Assembly: GCA_907163345.1 (NCBI GenBank)
Contig: CAJQUN010000450.1
Location: 310,001 to 374,000, forward strand
Source of the DNA: Haberlea rhodopensis
Taxonomy: Eukaryota; Streptophyta; Magnoliopsida; Lamiales; Gesneriaceae
Reading direction: 5' to 3'
Length of the DNA: 64,000 nucleotides
In this document: positions 47,130 to 57,943 of the stretch, in pieces
How positions within the stretch are numbered: the first letter of the stretch is position 1
How the letters are laid out: each line of letters begins with the position of its first letter
Notes under the pieces: generated by a model
Told to the model about the DNA's origin: nothing
Databases searched by the model: none
Seen by the model: only the letters and a program-made list of their open reading frames with translations
Made by a program: the position numbers and the translations under genes

Positions 47130-50100
47130 ATGAGTAGAGATTCGAAGAAAAGGGTAAAGCAAGACAAGGGTCGTGATGTTGCTGAAAAGGTTGTGGTTGC
47201 TGTTAAAGCATCAAAAGAGATTCCCAAGAGTGCTCTGGTTTGGGCTCTGACTCATGTTGTTAAGCCTGGAGACTGCATTGTACTTCTTGTTGTCTCCACT
47301 TCACAAAATTCTGGTGAGATATTTCAATCTTTTGTTTGATTTCATATGTTATTTTTTTGATGGATTTCAGTATTAGTTCTTTTTTTAGTCCTATTTGGTT
47401 AAAGGATATATAAGTATCAGTTATCTATAAATTCTCATCAGTTTCTTGTATTTGGCTTCTCTTGTTTAAGTTCATTGCTTCACTCTGTCACAACAATTGA
47501 TGAGAATAGAGATGAAATCAATCAAATTGGAAGGGAGAAATCAGTATAACCATGGCTGTGTTTATAAATTTTCATTTCTATGAAAAACATATGTTAGATA
47601 TAAGAGATGTTTCTCTGTATTGCACATTCTTTATTAAAATTTTCTGTTTCTTTGATCATTGTCATGTTCACAAATGCTTGTTGATGGAGATAATGCTGAT
47701 TATTCTCCAACCTACATCAGGTAGAAAGCTATGGGGCTTCCCAAGACTGGCAGGGGATTGTGCTAGTGTCCATCGGAGGTCACAGTCTGCTATGAGCGTG
47801 GACCGTAAATCTGATATAACAAATGAAGTAAGCAAGAATTCGCATTTGAAATATTTTATGTTTTGCCATTTACCTAGCTTTGATATATGTTTTCTGCTGA
47901 TAACAATTCAGATCACTGTGAGGATAAAAATCGTTCCCGGGACGCCTTGTGGAGCAGTGGCTGCTGATGCTAAAAGAAATCATGTAAATTGGGTGGTCTT
48001 GGACAAGTAAGAATGCTCCTTTCTGTCTATAGAGGCATTTAAATCAACTAGCAATCAATTCTTAGTTAGAAAACCCCTAAGTCACATTATATTATTGTAT
48101 ATTGGTTTTTCTCATATATCTTCTTGTGATACCATATCTGTTCCTTAATTAGAAATTGCACTTTTATACTTACAAAAAATAGAGAGAAAAATTAAAAAGT
48201 TGAAACATTTATAGGTTTTATAAAGAGAGATTCACGGAGAAAACTAAATGTCATAGTTGAGAAAAGTAAATGACATAGGAGTTACTCCTAGTTCCTATTC
48301 TTGAAGTCAATACATGATATAAAAATCACTGCAATCAATGTAAATTACAACAGCATTTCTTAGAGCTTAAATATTAATTGTATATTTGGAATAGATATAT
48401 CAGTTATACAATTAGTTAAAATTAGATTAGCATTTAAGTGATAGGAAAAAATTTAATATAAATTGATTTTCCATTTGTCTCATTGTCACATTAAAGTTTC
48501 ACATCTCTCCTTGTGGTGCCTTTGGATTTGTATTGTCTTTTCACAATTAAAAAACAATGTCCATGATCCATACTTTTACTAGTATATAATATAATATAAA
48601 AACTCTCTCATGGACGGTCTTAAAGCGGGTAAATGAGGATGATTGTGTCAGGTAGCAACCATCGTAAAACGTTGACAAATTTCTTGTGTATGGTTATGGA
48701 GGATTCATATAGCTGAACTTCATTGAATTGAAATATAATATAATGTAAAATATAGATATAGATTGAATAATCTACCCCCATGACGTATTTGTGGCTATTT
48801 TTGGCTGAATATTGTGCAGACATCTCAAGCATGAAGAAAATCGCTGCATGGAAGAGCTGCAATGCAACATTGTGGTTATGAAACGGTCCCAACCGAAGAT
48901 TCTTAGATTGAATTTAGTTGAATCACCTGTAAAAGAAACAGAGGTGACTATGAATCTTGACAAAGATCAGTCATCAAACAGACAAGAAAACTTAAATGGT
49001 TCTCTGAATTCAACCCGTGGTCCTCTTGTTACCCCCTCGAGTAGTCCTGAAACATTCACCGCAACAGAAGCTGGAACTTCTTCGGTTTCAAGCTCTGATC
49101 CTGGAACTTCACCATTCTTCATTACGGCAGTAAAGGGCAATCTCAAGAAAGATGACTCATTAGACACGAAACAAGATCAAGATGATGGTGATTCGGGTTC
49201 AGAAAACGAGACCGACTACTTGTCTTACTCCTCGAGTTTGAGGTTTCAACCATCTGTGGTGGAAATTTCTGGTTCACATTTTCAATCTTTGGAACATCTT
49301 GGGGAAAGCTCCAGACAATCTCATAACCGTTCTTTAGGTGTGGGAACCAATACCCTTCTAGAAAAGCTCATTAAACTAGATGACCAAGCCAGGCTTCGAT
49401 CGCCGAGGTATCTATCGAATCAAGATCTCAATGGTAGTTTGAGGGAAGTGATTTCCACTTTCAATGCCACTCCCCTTGGACCCCCTCCCTTGTGTTCTAT
49501 ATGTCAGCACAAGGCTCCTGTATTTGGTAAACCTCCGAGTCTGTTCACATATGCTGAGCTGGAGCTCGCCACTGGAGGATTCTCACAAGCTAACTTTTTA
49601 GCAGAAGGTGGTTTTGGATCTGTCTACCAAGGAGTCCTTCCCGATGGCCAGGCTATTGCAGTTAAGCAGCATAAATTGGCAAGTTCTCAGGGGGATCAAG
49701 AATTTTGCTCAGAAGTTGAAGTGTTGAGTTGTGCTCAGCACCGCAATGTCGTTATGCTAATTGGTTTCTGCATCGAAGATGACAGAAGATTGTTGGTATA
49801 TGAATACATCTGCAATGGATCGCTGGATTCATATCTTTACGGTATGCTTTCAAGAACCCTTTTTCCCAACTGAGTCTCAACTTCTTTCTTATTCTTTGTC
49901 TGATTAGTACTTATGCAAATGCTTTGGGCACTTCCAGGACGTCATCCAGATACATTAGCATGGTCTGCACGTCAGAAAATTGCAGTTGGAGCTGCTCGAG
50001 GTTTACGATATCTTCATGAAGAATGCAGAGTCGGTTGCATTGTGCATCGGGACATGCGGCCCAATAACATACTTATTACTCATGATTTTGAACCCTTGGT

Positions 50101-53100
50101 ACTAATCTTCTTAGATCAAGATTCTATAACTCTTTACTATGTTTGAGACTTTTTCAAATCTTCCCATAGTGTAAGGACCCTAATCCTTAAGTGCGGAATC
50201 AAGGCATAATAGAGCTAAAGTAAATCAATCAGAGCATAAAGAACATGTTGAGTTTATGAGCTTAAGCATTACATGCCAAAAATAAGGACCACTAAAAGGA
50301 TTAATTACATTCCAATCAATGAATGTTCATCTATAGTTTTATACTACTCCTAGAGTAGATACTATCCAAAATAATCCTGTCCTTTAATCCTCAAAAGAAT
50401 GCTTCACAAGCTCACCACCTCAACCCGTTCAAGCTTGCTATCATGCCAAAAAGGTACCTACAAGGACAACCCCCAAACATGAGCAATAATAATCATTCAT
50501 ATTCAACACAATATGAAGATAAAGCGTAAATGCATAATCAATATAAAACACTTCCTGTTTTCCATGCATTTCAAACGCTTCCCGTTTGGTTGTCCCTGTA
50601 CCACAACTCATGAGTATAATCAACAGATTATTTTTAATGGCCAAAACATGTCATGACATCATATACCATCTCAACTGTACCACATATTGGTCACCATTCC
50701 CTAGTCTGTCCATCACAGTGTATTTTAATGCCCCTCGCTTATATTCATATGGGCGGCATAGGATAACCTCGCTACAATGGACATGCGGCGCTCCCACCCC
50801 TCGCTTCACAGAGAGCGGCAAATACCCTTTCCTCGCCCCATATGACAACCACGCTCAAATGTGACATGCGGCGCTCCCACCCCTCGCTTCACATTTAGCG
50901 GAACCAATACAAAAAGCGGCAAGCATTAAAATCATCAAAGGATGACCACGACTCATGGGATGTGCATCCAATAATCATAATATGCATCTATCATCAATAT
51001 GCATAAATTACCATGTATATGCATCCACAATGCAATACCTCATATGGCATAAATCAACATGTATATGCATCCACAATGCAATACCACATATATACTCGCA
51101 TCCACAATGCATAAACAATGAGTATATAAAATACATGTTACCGTTGGGTGCCCGTACGTCCACTACGTACCTTTCCAAAATGTGGAATGTGGTTGGACCT
51201 CAATTCCTTGGCTGCGTTGCCACCTGGGTTGGTTCTACATATTCACAAATACCAATATTAGAACCCAATAATAGTCCAATACCAAAAATCCCACAAAAAC
51301 ACCCAAAAACACCATTTTTGGTGTCTCGCGATCGATCGCCATCAAGCCCCGATCGATCGCGAGAACACACTGCCTCGCCCAACAATTTTCAACAATCCGC
51401 GATCGATCGCGGAGCTAGCGCCGATCGATCGCGGCCTCGCCGATCGATCGCGCTCATCTCGCGATCGATCGCTGAAGTGCACTGCCTCAGCGCTGTTGCT
51501 CGCGATCGATCGCGAGAAAACGCCGATCGATCGCCGAGCTCTGGGCATGCGGGGTTTGGGCACTATTCACCCATCTTCAACCCCATTTCATACACACCCA
51601 CATACACCAACATAAATCAAACTCAACAACTCAAAACCACCCATAAACCTCAACATAAACCCATATAAACAACATCCAACCAAAACACTACCAAAATCAC
51701 AACACCCAACACAAACCCATTTTAAACCCTTCAAAACCAAACCAAACTCAAATAAAACCTTACAAAATTAAAACATGAGGTACCCATACCTCTTGGGGAT
51801 CTCAAATCACCCAAAATGCTCCACAAATCAGGATTTTTGAAAGGTTTCTCCTCAACCCTAGGCTTGAGCTCGAAAATATAGAGAAGGGAAGGGTTTGGTG
51901 TGATATTGGTAAAGTAAGAGTGAGGGATGTAAAGTGGGGTTTGGGTATTAAAATGTGAGGTAATTTAAAATGATACCAAAATAATTCCATGGTGTATAAA
52001 ACACCCCAACATGATATTTTTCAAAGCATTTACTCAAAATGCACCATAATATCAATTAACACATGATTTCCAATTAAATTGCTAACCAATGCAAATAAAT
52101 CATGCTTCCAATATTATTTACCCAACATGCACCACATGCACCCTGAAATGCAATCCCGGGTCATCCTAACCACATGACCATGCATTTCCACATAAGGTAA
52201 ATAAATCCCAACACATAATCAATTACCACATAATTAATCATGTAACCACAATTAATGCACCAAATAGCAATTAACCATTTCGGGGATGTCACACATAGAT
52301 ACTATATCCATAAATATCTTAATCTTTCATTTTCTACAAGGTGGGAGATTTTGGTCTAGCAAGGTGGCAGCCTGATGGAGAAACGGGAGTTGAAACTAGA
52401 GTAATCGGAACATTTGGGTAATTTTTTCTGAGTACTTCTTTTGTCAAGGACCTAGATAGATATATGAGATGTTACAATTTCGAATTCAGGAGTCTGTTAT
52501 GTGTTTTAGGTACTTAGCACCCGAGTATGCTCAAAGTGGTCAGATCACCGAAAAAGCCGATGTTTACTCATTTGGCGTGGTATTGGTGGAGCTCGTGAGT
52601 GGGCGTAAAGCAATCGATATAAACAGGCCCAAAGGACAGCAATGTCTTACAGAATGGGTATGTCTGTTCTCGTGAAGGCATTATATTTACATCAGCGAAA
52701 AAATAGTATTACTGAGGCGAAAACCTTTTGTGGCAATCTAATGTATCACAGGCACGTCCGTTATTAGAAGTTTATGCTATTGAAGAACTCATAGATCCAC
52801 GTTTAGGAAGCAAGTATTTGGAGAACGAGGTTTACTGTATGCTACACGCTGCATCGATGTGCATAAGTCGGGATCCTATGGAAAGACCTCGTATGTCGCA
52901 GGTAGGAAAATCTGTTTAAATCACCAAAAATAAATGCGAAAACACAAAAGCCAAGAAAATTACATGAGAGATTTAGTTATAAAGTTGCCGATGTTACTAA
53001 TCTTTTTAGCTCTCAGTTTTCAAGTTATCGATATTTTATGGTAGTGAGCCGTTTTAACTTTGTTTCAAGAACCTGGATTTTACCTCATTAGATCATCTAT

Positions 53101-53289
53101 TGTTCACTTTTGTAATTTCATGAAATATAGGTGCTTCGGATACTTGAAGGCGAAGTCATAAATTCAACTCAAAAGTCTACGTGTGGGAAGATGTCTGATC
53201 ACTGGATACAAAATAGACTTGAAATTAACAAGACAAATCAGCATTTTAGTTCGAAGATTTCTCTCAATTCAAGATCGAAACTTGAGTGA
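47130..53289 (+). CDS. USP-domain receptor-like cytoplasmic kinase ('inactive protein kinase SELMODRAFT_444075-like')
   Basis: Exons: 47130–47313, 47721–47827, 47912–48006, 48820–49841, 49938–50098, 52341–52417, 52510–52657, 52752–52901, 53131–53289. They sum to 2103 bases, 701 codons with stop, so 700 residues with no break. Residues about 18–150 form a USP-like alpha/beta domain (EKVVVAVKASKEIPKSALVW…NWVVLDK). A Ser-rich linker follows, then CSICQHKAPVFGKPP and a kinase domain with Gly loop LAEGGFGSV (about 388), Lys410 in AVKQHK, catalytic loop HRDMRPNN (506–513) and DFG (526–528). The loop has Arg where most active kinases have Lys, hence 'inactive' in family names; activity is not settled by sequence. 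The family is plant-wide and cytoplasmic-kinase-like. ATG 47130 is chosen because MSRDSKKR matches the family start. Exons 2–3 lack about 20 USP residues found in Arabidopsis relatives. Confidence 0.88.
50728..50912. repeat. AGCG/CGCT inverted-repeat array (solo LTR)
   Basis: Repeated CCCCTCGCTT blocks alternate with GCGGCA or GCGGCGCTCCC blocks, for example ACATGCGGCGCTCCCACC at about 50790 and again at 50863. This is a diverged form of the array in the other family members. Confidence 0.65.
50990..51115. repeat. Degenerate tandem repeat (solo LTR)
   Basis: Repeated ATGTATATGCATCCACAATGC-like units (near 51012, 51058, 51085), the diverged equivalent of the 31-bp array in the complete element's LTRs. 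Confidence 0.65.
51330..51532. repeat. GATCGATC island 7, the densest
   Basis: Eight octamers in 203 bases: 51330, 51351, 51401, 51423, 51442, 51463, 51504 and 51525. Two sit in 18-bp perfect palindromes: TCCGCGATCGATCGCGGA (51396–51413) and CTCGCGATCGATCGCGAG (51499–51516). Confidence 0.95.
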
Positions 53290-55348
53290 CCCTAGCAAAG
53301 GGTAAATACTATATGGATCGGGTGTTTGTAAAGACCAAGATGCATAAATATGTATCTATATATATATGTTTGTATATGTGTTGGTGTTTATAAGATCGGG
53401 TATAACTATTTGTCAATTGCTGCTATTCAAGTACCCATGTATCAGATTGTCAATACTGACTTTTGTAATAGCAGTAGTAAACATGTTTTTTGGCTTGGCA
53501 GACGTAGACCCTCTGGAACTAGGAGACATTGTCATCACCAAAGTTTTGGGTACTAGGTGATTGAGTGACTGCTGTTTGTATTGTAATATGGTGATGGTTT
53601 CTACGGGCACTAAATTCACATTCTAAAAATCTGTCACACATTTGTAATATAATATCTGATATTCAATGACAAAAACACAGATGATTCGAAGAAGCGAAAA
53701 TGAAGCGGCACCTAATCTTGCAAAAATGTATTAGTATCGATATTTTGATTATCAGATTACCCAGACTTTATTCATACTATTGTAAATGACGAAGCTTCGC
53801 ACTAATGAATGAATCATCGTGTTTCTATATTAAAAAAATCATATAAGCTAATAAAGGGCAAATCATGTACAATAAGATTTATGAAATGGGAAACAGATGA
53901 ATTAATGAAACCCTGTTGGCCCACGAGACCAAAAAATATATATATACACACAGATGTAGGAAAAAAATCAAGAGACATGAAACAATTTATGAACTGCATT
54001 GGGCATTGGCCAAGGTTTTGTAATTGTCTCTCTCATTGATGATGAATGTTAGTACAAATTCTAAGGCAACTTCAATTCAGCATAAATTTGGTACTCGATT
54101 CGAAGCCTGGGCTCCATTCTCTTCTAATCCACACTTTACTTGTGTATAAAATTTAATATATAATACCATGGGTCTCTAGCCCGAGTAGCACCATGTATCT
54201 TAAAATCTGGTTAGATGTGGAGTTCGAGACGCGTTAACCCCTCATCAATTATCAAAGACAGATTTAATATGTAGCTTCTAACTAATATAAAGTAGGTAAG
54301 TTAATGATTGAAATTAATGAATGAATTATTTTAACTATTTAAATTTAAAAAATGAAAATATAGTGATAGATATATAAATATCATTTGATGAAATAAAGAA
54401 TTGTTTTGAAGAAACTAATAAGAAATACTTTTAAAATAATTAAAATAGATGGATTGAAATGACTTTTAAAATTAAATTTGTTTAATTGTAAAACCTAGAT
54501 TAATTAATGTTACGGGTTCAAGATGATATCAACAACAAAACGGCAATTAGGTGATGAGCGGTGTCATGCCCCGAGCCCGGGCTCGCGTAAGTACGATAGT
54601 ACAATGGGCTCCTGTAATAACTACTTTTTATCAGCCGTCACTCTACGAAAATGGTTAACCTAAGTTGCTATATGAGCTCATTCTAATTCTTTACAAAACT
54701 CATTCTAATTCTTTACAAACCATTTTAAACTTTCAATTTTTACTCGTGTGGGATAAGAGTATTACAACCACACTTCTTCAGAACACGACGTACAATATTA
54801 TTATGTTATAGCAAGAGATTGAGAATAAGAGTACAAGACCCACCTATAAATCTGTGGCTCTTGATATTTACAACACAAGAAGATTAGAAGAATGTGGGCT
54901 TATCGCTCTCACACGACAACCACATAATAAAAGATTCCCAACAATAAATGAATATTATTATTTATTTGGTGAGCTGGAAACTTCTTTTTACGTTAAAAGT
55001 CAATCAATCCATAATATATTACAGTGATTTACAGTTTGAATATTATATACTAATTGTGACATTTACGTGATTTTTATATCAATTTTATTATTCTGGAACA
55101 CGCTACCAAAATAATATGAACTATATCTTTGATCTTGATCTACCATATTACTATATTTGAAATATTATAAATTAATTCGGATAGATTTATTTTAAAGCAA
55201 TTAGAGATTCCCAAGTTTAATAAAACCGCTAATTAGAGTATCAATTGTAATTAGACAGTAGTTAAACAGTTCTTGTCTAGTTGTCTTCTCTCTCTCTCAA
55301 GAACACTCATTTTCTCTCTCTATACGTATATCTTCGTTCATTTAATAA
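53290..55348. other. Intergenic region between kinase and NHL gene
   Basis: Kinase 3' UTR side, then AT-rich DNA. 54560–54950 contains GTCATGCCCCGAGCCCGGGCTCG and a TTGGGAATCTTTTATTATG phrase on minus, suggesting an old LTR fragment. A 21-base duplication (CTCATTCTAATTCTTTACAA) lies at 54677–54718. The last 60 bases before 55349 are CT-rich (TCTCTCTCTC), a probable leader of the next gene. Confidence 0.45.
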
Positions 55349-56170
55349 ATGTCTCTAATCAAAGAAACAGAGTTAGGAGAAGTAAATACAACCAAGATGG
55401 CTGACAGAGTTTATCCATCAGCTAGACCAGCGACCAACGGCGCCGCTACCACCAGCACAACCAACGGAACTGCACCCCCTACACTCCCGGCGAATAAATA
55501 TCAGCTGTACAACGCCCCAGCCTACCGTCCTCAGCCGCTGCCACGCCGGAGAAAACGTAGCTTATGCTGCGCCTGCTGCCTCTGGACCACAGTCTTCATC
55601 CTAATCGTGATCCTCCTAGCCGGAATTGCTGGCGTCGTATTTTACGTAATCTACCGCCCCCACCGACCAACCTTCTCAGTCACATCTCTCCAGCTATCCC
55701 AGTTTAACCTCACCGACAGAACCGTAACATCCGCCTTCAACTTCACCGTCACCGCTCGGAACCCTAATAAGAAGATCACCTTCTTCTACGATACGATTGC
55801 GGTGGATATACTCTCCGGAGATATCTCCATCGGATCTGGATCTTTCCCGGCTTTCACTCACGGCACCGAAAACACGACTACTCTGAGAACTGTCGTTTCG
55901 AGTTCGAAAGCTTCGATTCCCGATGGGACCGATGTCTCGCCGTTGAAATCCAGCTTGAAGAACAAGAATCTACCGCTGAAAATTCAGCTGGATTCAAAAG
56001 TGAAAGTGAAAGTTGGGAAACTGAAAACGAAAAAGATCAAACTCAGGGTTGTTTGCGACGGAATCAAGGTAGCTCTTCCCTCGGGAAACTCTACAGCGAC
56101 GGCGACAACTTCGAAAGTGAAATGCAAAGTGGATCCGAGAGTCAAGATCATCAAGTGGTGGACAGTTTGA
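55349..56170 (+). CDS. NDR1/HIN1-like (NHL) LEA_2 membrane protein
   Basis: An intronless 273-residue frame. Residues 1–70 are Ala/Thr/Pro-rich and end in the basic cluster RRRKR; 78–102 form one membrane segment (TVFILIVILLAGIAGVVFYV) preceded by CCACC, which may be acylated; the rest is a LEA_2/WHy-type beta domain with ARNPNKKITFFYD and several NFT/NLT glycosylation sites. This is the layout of NHL proteins, plasma-membrane type II proteins linked to pathogen and stress responses. ATG 55397 (MADRVYPSARP) resembles the usual family start and would give 257 residues; 55349 is the longest option and I cannot decide between them. A CT-rich leader lies just upstream. Confidence 0.88.
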   Translation: MSLIKETELGEVNTTKMADRVYPSARPATNGAATTSTTNGTAPPTLPANKYQLYNAPAYRPQPLPRRRKRSLCCACCLWTTVFILIVILLAGIAGVVFYVIYRPHRPTFSVTSLQLSQFNLTDRTVTSAFNFTVTARNPNKKITFFYDTIAVDILSGDISIGSGSFPAFTHGTENTTTLRTVVSSSKASIPDGTDVSPLKSSLKNKNLPLKIQLDSKVKVKVGKLKTKKIKLRVVCDGIKVALPSGNSTATATTSKVKCKVDPRVKIIKWWTV

Positions 56171-57943
56171 TAAAAAAAATCATGAAAAAGGTGCTATCAT
56201 TTTATTCTTTTTAAATTTGCTATATCATCATAGTTATTAAGAGCGAATTAGGGTTTTAATTTTAATATATATATATACAGTCTTACCGTTATTTATGGGA
56301 TTATGTTGATATTAATCTTTCTTATTAAATGAATATTTGAGGTTTGTGAATTTTGATAATCAAATTCTTCTTTTTTTTTTGTTTGATAAATTTTTCAGTT
56401 ATTTGCGTCATTATTGTTTGGTTTTTCTTGATCACTCCTGAATTTTAATAATAACAATAGAAACAAAATAGATGAATTTCTTAGTTTAGGAAGCTTGCTG
56501 CTTGGCTACTCACTTATTACATATTTACATTTACACCATAGTGAGTTTGAATCGTCAATCTAAATATGTCACAATCTCTTATAATGCATAAGCAAACCCG
56601 ATGTTCGAAGCTATCGCGACGAGCGAGGTCGTTTAGGAGAGATCGGATTCATTAGGCCTAATATACGTAAGTTTTCTCTGCAATGTAAGATGTTGCTTCC
56701 ACAACTCGAACCCGTAACCACCAAATCACATGTCAAAAACTTTACTATTACCAGGCTCACCGACTCACCCCATAATGCATACTTCAAATAGATAAAAAAT
56801 TTATTGCCTAGCAATCATATATGTTACTAAAATTTACAGCTCAAGGTTTTCTTGTTTATGCAGTTACACTTGTGTCCAAAATTGCCTACCTGCTTGTTTC
56901 AAAAAAATAAAAATAAAAGACTAGCTGCTCCTTCAAAAAAAAAATTATATATTGAAAATTCAAGATCCGATAAAGGATTACTCATTTAATATGAATTTTC
57001 ATGTTGTTTAAAAATAGTCAATTGATGAAGTTAAAAGAGAGACCGTGGCTAACAAGATTTATCGAGCAAATTCAAGATCCGAGTATTAGACAAGGGCCAG
57101 TTCAACTTTGTTCCTCCATCTCCCCGAGCATCTCCACGTTCCGTTTCGACATTTCACCACCTTTTAGCAGTGTCGTGAGAAACCTCGGGTACATGGTATG
57201 ATAATCAATCCCACCGGCCATATCCAAAGTGAAGGACATGAAAATTAACTTCCAGTACACAGTTCAAGGCATGAATTTGATGACACACGTTGAGGCAACA
57301 TACGGAACTGCAAATGGACTTGTCAAGAAACATGGGCGACAGAACAGCAATGAAAAGTCTACAACAATTTAATCAACGATGCTAGCCATAAATGCCACCT
57401 CAACTAGATTAAAGGGCATCTCATATATGACATGCATCAAGACCACTGCAACATGTGGCACACTAAATAGTTATCCGTTGCTTAAAATATATACTTGTTT
57501 CAGGATTATAGGCTTTCTTGCATATTCTTGTAAAACTGTGAAGTAGATAGAAAAAGCTAAACTGATTTCAGTAGCACATAATTCACAAACAAAAGGGATC
57601 ACAAATGAAACATCAAAACCAACAAATATCAGATTAAGAATATAAAAAGGCACACATTCAATAATGCTAAAAAATAAGTAGCTATTATTTTATTTCAACA
57701 AGCAACTGAAGAAATTAAGGCAAACATTTATTTGACTTGTGACTGGAAGTAGAGATGTAAAAGCGCAATTAGGATGTGAAAGGAATAACCCATGTGCTGG
57801 AAAACGCCTTGCGCCCCGACACTAGCAATTGGTGGCTCGAGTGACACCTGATGGATAGACAAAGTCAATTATCAATTTCCTTCAAAAGTAAGGAACATAT
57901 CAATGGAGAAATGCTACCAGACCTTTCATTTTTTATTCAAGAT
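56171..57943. other. Intergenic region after NHL gene
   Basis: 3' UTR side of the NHL gene, then AT-rich DNA with a SINE-like segment (56600–56775). 57000–57480 has short open frames without motifs. No gene recognised. Confidence 0.5.
56600..56775 (-). mobile_element. tRNA-derived SINE (Au-like), fragment
   Basis: Minus reads GGTGAGCCTGGTAATAG (A-box side), GGTTACGGGTTCGAGTTGTGG (B box) about 40 bases on, then GGAAGCAACATCTTACATTG and ACGTATATTAGGCC, the order I recall for the Au SINE family in angiosperms. The 3' part is divergent and no target duplication was found. Confidence 0.5.

Larger units (their letters stand above)
50170..52293 (-). mobile_element. Solo LTR (Ty3 chromovirus-type) in kinase intron 5
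   Basis: 2124 bases, TGTAAGGACCC to GGGGATGTCACA on plus, the same family as the LTRs of the 18583–27769 element. Perfect 5-bp target duplications CATAG at 50165–50169 and 52294–52298. No internal coding or primer site, so this is a solo LTR left by LTR–LTR recombination. It enlarges an intron that would otherwise be about 110 bases, between exons encoding the catalytic loop and DFG. Its transcriptional direction is opposite to the gene. Confidence 0.9.

Noticed and set aside
57001..57201. 66-codon plus frame after the NHL gene
   Set aside because: No motif and no context; could be chance.
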